Shown in pieces: positions 50,101 through 63,500 of a stretch of 64,000 bases of DNA (its first letter is position 1; each line of letters starts with the position of its first letter). The notes below the pieces were generated by a model. That model made no database searches, was not told the DNA's origin, and worked only from the letters and a program-made list of their open reading frames with translations. This DNA comes from Zeugodacus cucurbitae (lineage: Eukaryota; Arthropoda; Insecta; Diptera; Tephritidae): the NCBI RefSeq assembly GCF_028554725.1, contig NC_071671.1, positions 17,421,501-17,485,500 of the forward strand, in the 5' to 3' direction. A program made the position numbers and the translations under genes.

Positions 50101-52590
50101 TAAATCTTATTTTTTATCAAACAAATCGAATTACCATAAAAACATATATATACACAAAAAGAAGTAGTCAACGCCAACAACAAGTGTTTAACGTAGACTA
50201 ATTTGCATTTGACAACAATTTCTATTGCTCAACTAACTTCCTATACGTTTTGTAAATATCCACCTAGTGTAATTATGTCTCTTTGTTTATATACATAAAT
50301 GCATACGTATTTACATACATACATATGTACAAGTTGATATGCATGACATCATTACATATTACGGCCACGTCGTCTTCGTGTGTATAGTTCGAATGGTCAT
50401 CAAACAACTTTTAACAATAAAACTGTGTACATATTTTAACATAAACAACTATAACAAATTACAGACTAAACATAGTTTTTTAGTTAAAAAAAAAAATTAT
50501 ACACACTCAATATGTATGCACCTTTGTTTGTTAGAAAAACACGTACAGTTTAAAAAAAAAATATGAAGACAAGTGAAATTTGTAAATTTTTGTCGCTTGT
50601 AAAACAGCATTAACTGTAAAATAAATACATGCTTTCGTTTTGTATTTTTCGAAACAGGTTATTAAGCGTTTAAAATATTAAAGAAAAATATTTTAGGTGA
50701 CATTTATACCGTGTCAACAATATTTCAAGAATAATTTTGGTGGAATAGTTGGCCTTTAAAATTTATGTTTTGTTTTTTAAGCTACAAAAAATTATTGTTA
50801 CTTTTAATTTATAGTGAAAAACTTTTTTTTAGTTTAGCATTTTTTATTTAGTGTAGTTAACTTACACTCACTTAACCCACTGAGAGAAATATCTAATATA
50901 TCATAACTTATTATCATATAAAATACAATATTCGACTAATTTATGAAAAAAGAATTGTATCCAGTTCCACGACGAACTCTGTCTCACTTAATGCAATCAG
51001 ATTACTATCAGAAATATTATTTTTATTTTATTTCTTTTATTATTAATTTTTTTTTATACTATTTTATTTTTTTAATACTTATTCTTTATTTTCAGTTTTT
51101 TATTATATATTTTTTTATTTTTTTAAATTATATATTTTTTTATATTTTTAATTATATATTTAAAAATTTTTTTTATTTTATATTTTTTATATTATTGTTT
51201 GTTTTTTAATCATTGTTTCTACATTTTCCGCTATTTCAAATCTTTTCGCCAATTTTCCTTTAATGTCCCCTCCCCGTCTGTGGTTTGTCTGCCGGTTTGA
51301 GTGTTAAAAGTGTCGACATTTAAGTCGCTAATTTGCGTTTGCTCTACTAAACGTGATTTTTTTCGACTGCAGATTATTACTTTAGGTTGTTGTTGTTGCA
51401 CATTGAATTTCAAACCACACTAGCGCAAAAAATACTTCGCAGTCAATTCGTATTATCTATTTTTTTTTTACTTTCGCAGTTTATTTTATGTCATTCGCTG
51501 AATCTCTCAATGCCGGTATTATTCATTTAATAAATACACATATATATACATTGTGTGTTTTTCTATGAATTCGTTATTCCTCTATTATAATATTTCGCTA
51601 TGCATTGGTTACACATATCTCATGCTCTTCCTTGTCTGCTTTTATTTGTGATTTAATTTTGGTTGTATTTCTTTTAATTCACGAAATAATCACATGTTTA
51701 CTTTGTTTCTTTTGTTAAATTTTCCATTATGCATTTAATTTGTTTTTCTTTGCTTTACTTTTATTTTTCTACATATTTACATATAGATTTATATATGTAT
51801 ATATTTATTGTATATAAATTCAAATTGGCAAAAATTGGGAGTGGCCGCTAGATTTAGTCACTTACTCTCTCTCTTCTCATATAATCACACATTTTACGTT
51901 TATTTGCTGTCTATCTATTTTTATTCACTCATTTCATTTTGTAGTCTCTTCCACTTATGCTTTTGACTTGTGTGCGCAAATTTTTGTGCATTTTGGGCGA
52001 ATAATTGAAAGTGCCCGCGTGTGAATTGCTTTACTGCTGTTGTTGCTCATCCATGCCAAATTTCACTAATCATTTCGATTAGTGTTGATTGAGATGATAA
52101 ATGATGAAAGTATGAGTGGGAAAATGATATAATATATACATACATACATAAGATTATGTTTAGTTGTTAGTTATAGTTGTATATAATTTTGTGTATGTGC
52201 CATGCTCAATATAGCGCTCATTGATAGATGTGTTTCATGAGCATTAAATATTCAATGCATTGACCTATTTTCTGACGTTTATGATGGTTTTTATTCAACG
52301 AATGTGGAAAACAAAACTGCAAATACTAATGTCAGTACAGTTATTATTAAAAATATATTAAAAAATATATGCATTGACCAATTTTCTGAAGTTTATGAAG
52401 GTTTATTGAAAGTATGACGAGAACAAAACTGCAAATACTAATGTCAGAACATTTATTGTTAAACAAAAATATAAAGAAATAATTAAATGTGTTATTTATA
52501 CCGAAATCTGCTAACCGAATTGGATAGAGGAATCAATTTTCAAATTATGAAAGTCGCCATACATAGGTGTTTTTTGGTGATTGGAACTGT
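38172..52590. other. Long noncoding stretch, possibly first intron
   Basis: No coding exon, tRNA or rRNA recognised. Contains T-rich low-complexity tracts at about 43425-43490, 44370-44530 and 50995-51210, many ACATACATA microsatellites, and single CRE palindromes TGACGTCA at 38556-38563 and 38935 (as TTGACGTCAA). Size and lack of ORFs fit an intron or regulatory territory of a developmental gene; this is inference. Confidence 0.45.
40543..40552 (+). promoter_or_regulatory. TATA-box promoter candidate
   Basis: TATAAAAAGG in a locally GC-richer context, followed 25-35 bases later by GGTATCGACGCG and a leader-like stretch (GTGGTGCACAGTTAGTGATA). A perfect 17-base inverted repeat (AGTTTGCT A AGCAAACT) lies at 40601-40617, within the expected transcript. 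Could be an alternative promoter of the gene proposed to begin near 37.6 kb, or of a noncoding RNA. Confidence 0.4.
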
Positions 52591-52765
52591 TTGATTTTCA
52601 GCCAAGGACAAAAAGATCCGCTGCTTTTAACACCAGCTAACCTCACTACTGCAAGACAGTTGGGTCTGTGTAACCGGAACGAACTCAAATGTTTACGTAG
52701 CCACAGACTGGGAATTCGGCAGTATTTTGGAAATGTTTTATGCCGCTATAACAACAATAACACTT
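52591..52765 (+). mobile_element. Retrotransposon 3' end, copy 1
   Basis: Noncoding GC-richer stretch from about CAGCCAAGGACAAAAAGATC to GGAAATGTTTTATGCCGC, ending in TATAACAACAATAAC. The end matches, in opposite orientation, the sequence at 63360-63500, so the two are copies of one dispersed element. The ACAACAA tail suggests a non-LTR retrotransposon 3' UTR. Confidence 0.5.
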
Positions 52766-55700
52766 TCTTAGAACTTCTGAAACTCAAGTAAAACGTGTTC
52801 ATTCTTTCTGTATGCAAAAGAGTTATAATTTGGAGTACACTTCGGCATTTCGTATACAAAATACATACAAAACGCCCGAGCTACCGTACTATGGAGCCTG
52901 CCTGACAGACAATCCCATCCAACTAAATGGATGGACTTTTGAAGTGCAATTGTAGGCATTAAGATACTTTAAAATGCGCACAGCGGATGAATTATGATGA
53001 CACAAAGCAACCGTCCACCGATTATTGCTACTTTCATGTGCGTATTGCTTGTATCCGTCAGCAAATCCATTGAGCCTGCCATCCATCTATCCCTTACATA
53101 CAACGAACCAGCAATTCGACATGCAAACGCCAGGCGGCACGCGCTACGAGGCTACATTGTTATAGATGGTAGTGGTGTACCTACTTTGATTTTACGCTTT
53201 TCTTTTTCAAATTGTTACAAAGCCTCTTTACAATTCCCAGTCACGTAATCATACATAATAAAATATGCCATGAGACTTGCCATAAATGCAAAAAGGGAAA
53301 TGTGCAATCAAATAAAAATCAAAAAAAGTTGTGAAAAGCGCAATAATTTCGTGAAAATACGAGTACGTATACAAAACCACTAGATATTTGTGTACGAAAA
53401 AGTGTGCAACTCTAAGGTGGCCCAAAGACTTGTTGAAGACAAAAGAATTTATCTGTTGACCATAAACTTATGTAAATTTCGGGCAATGCTTTTGTGAAAG
53501 TAAAAGTTGGCACACGATTTTTTGTATTAGTAATATAAGTACTCAAATCGGAGAATTGTCGAAATAGTAAATTTAAGTGTACGCTTTAAATATTTGTGGC
53601 TCCGAACTGCACTAGTTAAATTTATCTCTCGAATTTTATTTAACCTCTGATTAGGTCAAAATGAGGGCTTTTATATCTGGAGAATAGTCATCGTATGAAA
53701 AGTGAACAGTTCACAAACCTAAATATCCGATTTACACATCGAATATCCGATTATTTTATTTTCAGAGAATATTTTTGGGTAATCGATTCATATCCGGGTT
53801 CTTGAATATTCCGCAGCCCGCTACATGTGTTCAAAAATTCATTTAATCTATTCTGACTCATCCAAGAAGTCCTATTCCGCTATTTGTTACTAATTCTTCC
53901 TAGAAAATCGTCAAAAGTTATTTTTAACAAGCTGTATTTGGTACAAAATCAATTGCATGTGTGCGTCTCCCTTAAAGTTGCTTCAATGCATGACATCATG
54001 ATTCATTGTATTTTTCACTTATGACAACCCACCCGACCACCCTCTTTCCGTTCAAGTTAAACGCGATGACATCATGTAACATTCCTACGTCCTGCGTTTC
54101 CGCACATAATGACGTCATCTTCGCACATATCCTGTGACTCTGCCTATGAAAATATACGCCTGATTATATTTCTAGTGAACGCCTCTACGACAATTGACGA
54201 CTTTGTTAAGTAAAATGGCAATGAACTCGGCGAAAAGCCGGCCGGTCGATCAAACACCACGCCCGCACGTCGAACATATCAAGCGAATGGGCACAGAATT
54301 TTGACTTTGTACTCGTATGGCTGTGTGGAGTAAAAACAAAACTTTTCTGAATTATGTGGCGCCATTAAGTCGTTGGGTGGATGGCTGGGTGCACCTCGCT
54401 AGTGCTTGCTGTTACGTGTACTCCTTGCTTGTCACAACGGCTTTTGGGGTGGTTGTTACGTTATGCGCTTGATTGCTTGGCAGCAGCGACATAGCAACAA
54501 CCAACAAGCGACAACAAATAAAGTTAATAAATTATTCAGCATAAATTCCACGCGTGGCCATATAGAGATTGGGTTGGGTTTGTGAAGGGGGCAAAGAAAG
54601 TCTTAATGTAACGCCCTGTGCTCCGTGGTGTACTCTTATTTTATATTTAATATGTTTTTTATTGTTTTGGTTTGGCAGCAATAAAGCTCACAAGAAATTT
54701 TATGTGGCATGAACCCTCACTCTTCCAAATTGTTATAAGGAAGGTTGGTCTAATTAAAGGAGTAAGCAGAAAAATTCATATTTTAGCCTTTAATAGTTTA
54801 TATGTGTCTTAATATAAGGCTTATCTTACGGTTTCCAAACTATATATAACGAGTGTATGTATATTTATATATATTTTAGGTTAGGATCGTTTAGAGATTT
54901 ATATCCATCTTAGTGTAAGTTACTAAATGCTAGATTCTAGGCTCTACAAGGATCGAACGATCCTTGTGCTCTTGTGCTTAAAAGACAAGTAACGCAAGAA
55001 CGGAACTTGGAACTAAGATCACCAAATCGTCGGTCAGTTGTTAAATGTTTCACTTTCCTCACAATTGTGCATCTCTAATCACTGGAGTTATGCTATATTG
55101 CATGCTGTACCAGTATTCATTTGAGTTTGGGAAGGCAATTGAATCTTTTATATTTTTATTCCGACAGACATAAAGATAACATTTCAATTAATAAAACCTC
55201 TTCCCGTCCTAGAAGCAATCTTTCATCACATTTATTTTGCATATTACCAAATTTTATTCACCATTTTCACTGCGGGCCGACATGCTTTTGCTGGGGTTGT
55301 TGGTTTCTATGATCTCCTAACACACGCCATTTAGGCGACATGGTTGGGCGCCTGGGGTGTATGCGCCTGTGCTTTGTTGTAGTCAACATAATGTCGTTGA
55401 ACTTTGCTGCGTGCTATCGTAATATCGGCGGTAGTGGTGGTTAGGCGCACCACCACACCCATTGGCACCACAATTCGCAGCGTATTAATATATATGTACA
55501 TTAGGAAGGTCTCTTGCAATACCCTCCAGCCGGGCGGCGTAAAAGCTTGCGTGTGCGACATTTGGACGCCATTTGGTATGCAATTATGTCATAACGGTAT
55601 ATTCTTTGTTCCTGCAAACAAAACGCAACGTACAGTTTTCCGGTTTTACCGGCATTCTCTTTGCACATTAATTTGTTTGTTGTGCTATCGCTACTCGTTA

Positions 55701-58700
55701 ACCGTTTTTATACACGGTCTTTTCGGCGCCATTTTCACTTCAATGTTGTTAAATATCTCTTTGTTTGTAATCATGCTTTAGGCCAACTTCGGTGGCTTCG
55801 TTCGCTTTGTCATTTTTATATCCTTGCTGCAATTGCACCCTGCCAACCTGTCTGTCTGTCCTGTGTGTGCGGCGAAGCGTGTAGAAAAAAAATTAATAAT
55901 AACAACATAAAAAACCGGTTTTAGTAGTATGTTTGGGTGGTTTTCAGGCTGAAACACTCTTGTTTACACCGTTAATGCGCCTATTTGTGTATTTAATGCA
56001 TATTCGCTGTGTGCATGTTAGTTATTTTTTTGCCATTTCCGGTTTCTGTTGCGTGACATACGCTTCTTAGTGGGATACTTATTTGTTGTTGCTATGTGCG
56101 CCAAGCCCAACAATAATCCTTGTGTATTTTATGCTCCTGTTACCAAATTTATGTACTGTTTGTATTTTTTATTAGCGTGCGGTTTGCATTATCTGTTCTA
56201 TCTTATTAAGTACAGGAGCATTACTACTTTAATTGCATAATTACATATTCATATAAAGTAAAGTTTTTACTCTGTCACTATTATTTTCACTTAATTACAC
56301 TATGACGTGTGCGTTCTTATCGCACACTTCAATCACTTTTATAGCATAAACGCAAAGAATTTCTAATGGGCTTAATATGTAAGGGAACTAGCTTCTCGTT
56401 AGTTTTGTTTTAATTTGGTATTGACAATCGCTGCATAAAATAAAAGTTGTGGTTTAAGCGTTGATTCTTTATACATACATATGTGTTCCTTAATATTGGT
56501 TTTGTTTGCTATGCCTAGTTATTAATAATCAATTGCAAATTTTTATATTTAATTAATGCACAGAAAGCAACTATTATGTCACTTACTCTTGTGTAATAGT
56601 AGTCACATTAAGTAACCAAGTCACAAAAGTAACGAGTTCTCATCACCATTTCAATTGCCGTTTGTTCGTTCGCTTGCCCCTTCTCGTTACTTGCCACCCA
56701 TCAGTTCTTGCTGACTGCTCCATCACAAGCTTATTCATTTTTGTCTCAATATGCATCTGTTATTCGCGTAATTTATGACTTTTGTGGCAAAGAGCGCGAG
56801 TATTCGTCATTAGTTCCAGTTGTAGGTTATGTAATAAGTGCACTTGTCGTCTGTTTTTGTTCCACTGGCGCAGTTTTGTTGTTTGTGTGTTGCTTTCATC
56901 ATTTCATGACGGGTGTGAGAATAATTGCATACTTGAATAATTTAATTAACATAATTTCGTAAGCAAGAATTTTAATTTGTTATTTGTTTATATTGCAATT
57001 GTGTGTCGTATTTCTTCGCATATTAACATCATATCATCATATGCATCGTGTGCAATACGTGGATGATAAAAAAATCAGTAGCTGATGTGCGCTGGAAAGT
57101 GTTTAGAATGAAGAATATGAAATATTTTTATATTATACGAGCAAGGGTGAAATAATATTGTGATTTTTATGAGTTTGCACAAAAATCGACGGGTTTTGAA
57201 TCAAGTTGCTAAATCATGTTGTAATCAATTGGATAAATTAAAAAATTCAAGGTTTCTTTTATCATTAAACTACACAATTTAATAGTTTTTATTTATATTT
57301 TGGTGGCATGTTCGTAAAAACTACATTTTTTGGCTTGATTTCTTAACACATTCACTTTATTTTATATTTTCTCTCTTCTTCTTCATCTTGATTGCCTTTG
57401 TTTTGACGCCAATTTGTCTGGCCACTACTTGAGTATACGAAAATCTTGCCCGTGTTTGGAATTGAAATTTTTGTACAGCGACCTGTGCAGCAAGTCCATG
57501 TGCGAGGAGACCCTACTTATTGGCATGTAGGCCATTTTATTTACCTTCATTTTTAATATACACATGTATGTATGTGTGTATTTTGTGTCTAAACATTGCC
57601 GCTTCAAAACCGTGTCTTGCATACGAAAGTTTGTGCAATAAAAAATAGAATTTATAATGATAAAATCTCAAAGAAAAACAAATAAAACATAAAGCAAAAA
57701 ACAAAATGTTGGCAAGTGGGTCACCTGAAAACCGTGGAAATATGAAATATGCAAATATTGAATTTGAAATGAAGGGAGTATAAAAATAAAATAAATGATT
57801 GCACACATAAAAATATGTATGTACAAAGTTATTTGGTCAGACCGTTACTTTTAATAATAATGCGTGACGGCTACAAGCACGTTTAATTATTTTGTTAAAT
57901 AAAAATTTAAATAATTTTATTTTAGCTCTTACTACATTAACTTTTCGTATTTTTATTTTATTTTATTTTTTTGTTAGCAAATTTTATTTGTTTCAATTGA
58001 ATTGCATTTTATTGAAATATTTTGAATTCACTCTAGCGATATCTGTTTTTTTGCGCCTCTGTCCATTACCTGTCATCGCCAAGATATTCTGCCAATCAAG
58101 AAGTAAAATAAAATCAAAATACATTTTTACTTTTTTATTTCTTTTTTTTATTACATACTGCAAACTTGACTCACTTGGCCACAATTCAAAGCCAATAACC
58201 ATGCATGCGCGCAACGCCGACCATACGAAAGTGTTACACACATACATTCTTATATTTAAGTATGTACATACGCATCATCACGTACATTCGAAAGTCGAAA
58301 GGCACATAATTTACATTATTTTTTGGCATATCCCGTCGTCTGCGTCATTTCATATATTCGCACAGTTCATTTGGGTCTACACTGTTGCGCGCACTCATCG
58401 TCTACATCAGAATTTATTTTATTTTAGATCACTCTTTTGATACGCGTACGAGTATAAACTGTTACAAGCTTTATATGATTTTCATTTTCGTTAATATACG
58501 GGTATATTTAAAAAAAATATGTCTTGCTCGTTTTCTGCACTTTTTATTCATTTGCCCTATTTAGACATTTTTCGGGTTTCTTGCGTTGGCTTCTTTGCGA
58601 TTTCTCTTCAAATTTTGGCAAATATGTGTTGAACAATTGCATTTATTCGTCGGTTTGTGTAACGCATTACTTTTCACTGTGTCTTTCTGTAATTTTTTAT

Positions 58701-59512
58701 GTTTCTTATGCTTATATTAATCTTATTTTGGGAATATTAATATTAGCGTTATTCACAACGAGATTTTTAGTGGTAATCCGTTACTTAATTTTTAATTAAA
58801 ACAATAAACTTTGAAAGTGCTTTTTTATTAAGACTGCGTTGTCTGTTAAATTTAGTTTCTATAGTAACAATTTGTCTTATTTCCTTATTTTTGTTTTTAT
58901 TCTGAGACAGGTTAAGCTTACTCATTTTCTATGCAGACTTTTCTAAAATTAGATTTATTAAAATAAAATTTAATTTTCACACAACAGCTGATCTCTGCGT
59001 TACCAACCAACAGAAATGTCAAGCTTTTCAGTTCGCTACTTCGTTGCTCGTTAATGTAGCCTTTCGTTAGTTTGATACCCACAAAATGGAAGTCGAATTG
59101 GAAAGTAATAAGTGCGTTGTGATTTCTTTCTGGTCGTAGTAGTAATTCTTTGTCAAGTTTTATTAATTGAAATTGTGCCATAGAAATTATGGATTAAGAT
59201 TTTTCCAAAGTGTTTCTGAGGCTTTCGATGTCAAACATCACGAGTTTATTTCGTCACACAAAAGACGAGAAATCGTTTGGACCCTCCTTTTATGGAACAA
59301 TGACAAGATGGATTCACAAACAAACGAAAATTTAAACTCTAAAAAATATCCCACTAGTAACGTAAGCATATTTATAAACCATATAAGTTTGTACGGCTGA
59401 AGCATACTGGTTTACATGTATCCGCAAGAATATTTCAAAATGGCAATTTTATACTTTTTTTATGCGACTAAAGTTTTTATGATACAATGTTAAAAATTTA
59501 TAATTATCTATA
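52766..59512. other. Noncoding stretch with CRE cluster
   Basis: No gene supported. Scattered microsatellites and moderately GC-rich islands (54180-54600, 55260-55900) are present, but none shows coding bias. The CRE-like cluster at 53991-54117 is listed separately. Confidence 0.4.
53991..54117. promoter_or_regulatory. Cluster of three CRE/ATF-like sites
   Basis: TGACATCATG at 53991-54000, GATGACATCATG at 54065-54076 and the perfect palindrome TGACGTCA at 54110-54117, within 127 bases. These match CREB/ATF bZIP binding sites. Candidate enhancer within the long noncoding region. Confidence 0.4.
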
Positions 59513-61147
59513 TATGGGCATTTCCGCCAGAAGGTCCACCACAGACAAAATATTAAAAATTATTAGAATTACAAAGTTTTTGCATATTTTCATAGTAAAA
59601 TATTTAAATTTATTTATATAAAACTAATTTTAAATTAATTCATAACTAATTACGAGATATACGAAAGCCAAGTCGCATAGGAGCTACTTTTCTCATTTCG
59701 ATTTTTCTACTGCATTTGTTTTTTCGTCAAAATTGTTAAAGAAACATATCATGTATAATTTTTTGCTTTGTGTAAAACCTTTATAAAGGTACAAAGAGCA
59801 AAATAAAATGCATAAGAAAGCATGCGAGTGCAAATAACTGTAAGTTTTTGCTCTCTTATTATCCTATATTTTAATGTCCCGTGCGACATCAAAAAGTAAC
59901 ACTTGCTACCACTGCATCGGAAATATAAGCAGAAAGCTCGCCAAATTTTGGGTATAAACAGTAAACTTGTATACAATTAAAATAAAAAAAACCTTGTTCA
60001 AAAATCAGATTTGTGGTTTTGGTAACTACTTAAAATTGGTCCCGTGCGACATCGTAGGTGTGGAATTTAAAAATTGAAATTTATTTTTTGTCTTATAAAA
60101 TTGACTTAAGTATGTAAATAGATACATTTACATTAATTATTTACATATGAGCAAAAACCGCACTTTAAATTCCACTGAAATAGCTATTCAAATAGATTTT
60201 GGCGAAAATTATAGGCTTCCAAATCAAAATAAGAGTGCTCATTTTAACAAGGTTGAAAGGGAAAATCGTTTGCTTTTAAAAGTGACAAGTAAACGCATGA
60301 AATATTATTTTCTTGATAAATCTCTTAACTAAAATTAAGAAATCCTTTAGTTGCTTTTCTAAAATGTTTATTTATTTTAAAGTAACTGCTCTCAGTTTAA
60401 AATCAAATTTATATTATCAAGCCTGGTTTTATAAAATAATTAAAATACTCTTCATTAGAATAGAATTTTTTTGCAAGGAGCCGTCGATGGAGTGGGAGCA
60501 GTTATCAAAAGGAAAGTCTGGCAGATAACGAAATCCAAAAAATTTTATAAAAAAAAATGTATTTCACATTCATAATACCATTTTCATTTCATACTATAGA
60601 ATTTTTGTTGCGTTTCTCGTTGGATATAAGTTAAAATAAATAAATAAATACATTTACTACTTTTTTAAGCCATTTTATTGGACATGTTGTTAAATAATTA
60701 CGTTTAAAAAAAAAAATCAACATAAATATTATGATGGAAAAAAATGTCCCGTGCGACATGTCCCGTGCGAATGTGGTTAATAATTAATTAAAAATAAACT
60801 ATAAATTATTTTTGGATGAAATTAATACCATCTTTAAAGGCCGTCAATGCGCAACATTTTACAATCAAACACATTTGAATATTGCCTCACAATTCGCTGA
60901 AATCGCCGTTTGAATCGTTGTTCCCAAAAACGACTTCCATTTTTTGTTCCGTGCGAATGCCTTGGGTTTTTGCAATTATCTTGAAAATGAAAACCGTTCC
61001 AAAATCAACCTTAACACTAAATGTAGAGCTAATGAAGGGCTATTAAAAAACCCTACTGTCAAAATTAAAAAAAAAACATTTTTTTCATACTTTTTTTTAG
61101 TTGAAAGGTGTACGATTGTTCCGTTCGACATGGCGGAAATGCCCATA
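59513..61147. mobile_element. 1.6-kb TIR element with internal GTCCCGTGCGAC repeats
   Basis: TATGGGCATTTCCGCCA at 59513-59529 is the exact reverse complement of 61131-61147. If the outermost TA is the target duplication, the TIR is TGGGCATTTCCGCCA with TA on both sides, as in Tc1/mariner-like insertions. Inside, TGTCCCGTGCGACAT or close variants occur at 59875-59889, 60039-60052, 60745-60772 (two abutting copies), near 60948 and near 61117. The longest ATG frame (60147-60332) has no recognisable transposase, so it is non-autonomous or wrecked. Confidence 0.75.
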
Positions 61148-61739
61148 TGTATGTATAGCATTTAATTTAATTCTATAATTAAACATTATGCTCTTAAATA
61201 ACATGTTGGTATTGCTTATTTACCTTTTTTATTTAAATGCTATTACATTTCTTTTACGATTATTGCATTCATGCTTTCTTTCTTTTCAGAAAACAAGTCT
61301 TTTTTTCACATATACTTACCTTTAATTCATGCCCAGCAAATAAATCATTGCATTTTACATAAGTACATATGTCTACATACATAAATACGCCGTATATAGT
61401 ATATTTATTCCAATCAGAGCTATCACAATTGTACCATAACGACGAGGTCAAATCAATTAATTACGTTTGAGTGTGAAATGAGCGGCACAAAGTGAAATGT
61501 TAGCTTTTATTACACACTAAAAATAACATAAAATCCCAACTGAAATAATTGAAAAAAAAAAATAAGTAGTTCACCAGCGTTTTACATTTGCATTCATTGA
61601 TCTGACGTAGTAGAATGTATGAATGAAAAGCTTTTCATATCAAATGCAGTAAAAATTTGACCTCACTATTCATTGTACGTACAAAGTCGTCATATCTACA
61701 GTAGCTGTTATAAAAATGTGCAGCAATAAAATCGACTAT

Positions 61740-62463
61740 CAGGGTTGTTGTGGAATCTGACAGTTGTCGGAATCAGAATTCAAACCGACAAAAAATTCTG
61801 ATTCGTGTCATGAATTCTGATATTATTGGTTTGATGTTCGAATCAGAAATTCTATTGGTTTTAGGTGTCATGGAAACCAATTTTATCGGTTTAACTATCA
61901 GAAACAAACCAAGAGCTTCAGGGCTGACAGATTTGAGACATTTTGTTCAAATTTATTTTGATTTGCCGTTAAAACGCTTTTGAAAAAATATAACTATTAT
62001 TAAAAAATAAGATAAGAACGCTAAATGACGTAATTATTAAATTCAACAGAAAAAAATTAAATATTCTAAGAATTTTACAAAATAAGTAATTCAGATTAGA
62101 TCATGGAAATATCTAACTTTTTATATAAAAGTTATACAATATACAGTGGAACTTCCATAACTCGAAGATCTCCATTACTTGAACTTTTAAATTGGCAATA
62201 GCGTTTAAAAATCAAATTTCATACAAATTTCCTTCCATAATGGGAATTTCTATAACTCGAAGTTCTCCATAACTCGAACTCTTGAAGTGGCATTGAAAGG
62301 CAATTCCAAACAAAATTCCTCAAAGTTTTTTTGTGGATTATGGTGATTCGCTTATATTTGAAAAGACGAAAATCCAATCAGATTCTGTGACACCCATGAA
62401 AATCAGAATTGGTTTGCCATTCTGACATTCAGCAAATCTGTCTTGGATTCCACAACACACCTG
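61740..62463. mobile_element. 724-bp TIR element with imperfect ends
   Basis: Left end CAGGGTTGTTGTGGAATCTG and the reverse complement of the right end (CAGGTGTGTTGTGGAATCCA) agree over about 25 bases with few changes, and similarity continues patchily inwards around AATCAGAATT motifs. A CAGGG start is reminiscent of hAT ends; flanking TAT trinucleotides are the only visible duplication. No transposase. A second repeat (62144-62290) is nested inside. Confidence 0.65.
62144..62290. mobile_element. Pogo/Tigger-like TIR fragment nested in the preceding element
   Basis: CAGTGGAACTTCCATAACTC directly after TA, followed by GAAGATCTCC, then repeated variants (TTTCTATAACTCGAAGTTCT, CCATAACTCGAACTCTTGAA). 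The CAGT...AACTCGAA style matches termini of pogo/Tigger-group elements in animals. Only terminal repeats remain. Assigned from memory of the family. Confidence 0.45.
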
Positions 62464-63355
62464 TATATTTTAAAATTTTGGTTAAAGGCTCCGAGAGTTT
62501 AAAGGTTATGTTTTTGTTAGTCAACATTTATGTCTCAAACTTTTATTAGATCTATGCCGTCCATAAAATAGACCAGTTAAAAAACAAAATTAAATTAGCA
62601 CATCAAATGTAAAATGAAGCGCTCCAAAAATAATTTAAAATATTTTTAATTTATTTTAACCTAAAACAACTCATTAATGTTTTGCCCATCAATGTATTTC
62701 CTTACATAGTTATTTGTCACTTTTATATGCCGATTTGTGTCGCCAATTTTCTACTCTTTCCACATCCATCATCCGTCAGACATAATCTCTCAGCGCTTTT
62801 TTTCCATTCAATTATTGTTACTTACATGCATACATCGCTAGTACAGCTGTACTTAGATTACATGCATATGTAAGTAATGTCATAGGCAGAGGTATTTGTC
62901 GGCGGCGCTTTAAAAATGTTGTGACAAGTACATACTTACGTTTATGGTACAAAGTGGAAATATGTATGTAGGTTTATTGGTTAGTGTTGTGTGTGTGTGT
63001 TCTGCTTGGAAGCAGGCGTCGATTCATTTGACATAATAATGTATTTATTTTTATTATCACATCGAATGCAGCGTAAATTATGACACTTATTTATGGATTG
63101 TTGAGATTTTTTTCCGCTTCAATAAGTGATATTAATAGCTTTGCTATAGGGTGGGGCTCATTGAATATTACGTATGAATATTTAAACGAACGGTGGATAA
63201 TTGGATATAAAAAACAATATTTTTACGAAATACAATTTTTGTTTTAAATGCAGATTTCATAATGTTATATAGCAACAATGTGCTTGAAATAATTTTCATA
63301 AATAGCAAAATAACGAAAAAAGTGAGTGCTCACAAGGCGTCAAAAACATTTTATC
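62464..63355. other. Noncoding spacer
   Basis: Nothing supported apart from a TG microsatellite near 62984-63000 and ACATACATA-type runs. Confidence 0.5.
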
Positions 63356-63359
63356 TGTT

Positions 63360-63500
63360 TGTAGTTGTAGCGGCATAAAATATTCCAAAATAATTAAAAG
63401 ATACAAAAGATAAATTCTGCTGATTTGAAAGTCTTTGGTCGGATAAGAATCCGGGTTCGTGCCATTTACGTAGAACCGATTATCGCGGGAGCGATTCGCT
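63360..63500 (-). mobile_element. Retrotransposon 3' end, copy 2
   Basis: On the minus strand: GGTTCTACGTAAATGGCACG, AACCCGGATTCTTATCCGAC, CAAAGAC, then GGAATATTTTATGCCGCTAC and AACTAC. The last part parallels 52700-52760. GC-richer than its surroundings. Probably the 3' UTR of the same non-LTR family. Confidence 0.5.

Noticed and set aside
57892..58440. 182-codon plus-strand open frame rich in Phe, His and Ile
   Set aside because: No family resemblance, TTG-type start, composition as expected from T-rich DNA; not supported as a gene.
58918..59181. ATG-led minus-strand frame of 87 aa
   Set aside because: No recognisable domain, no splice context, and common length for chance in this AT-rich region.
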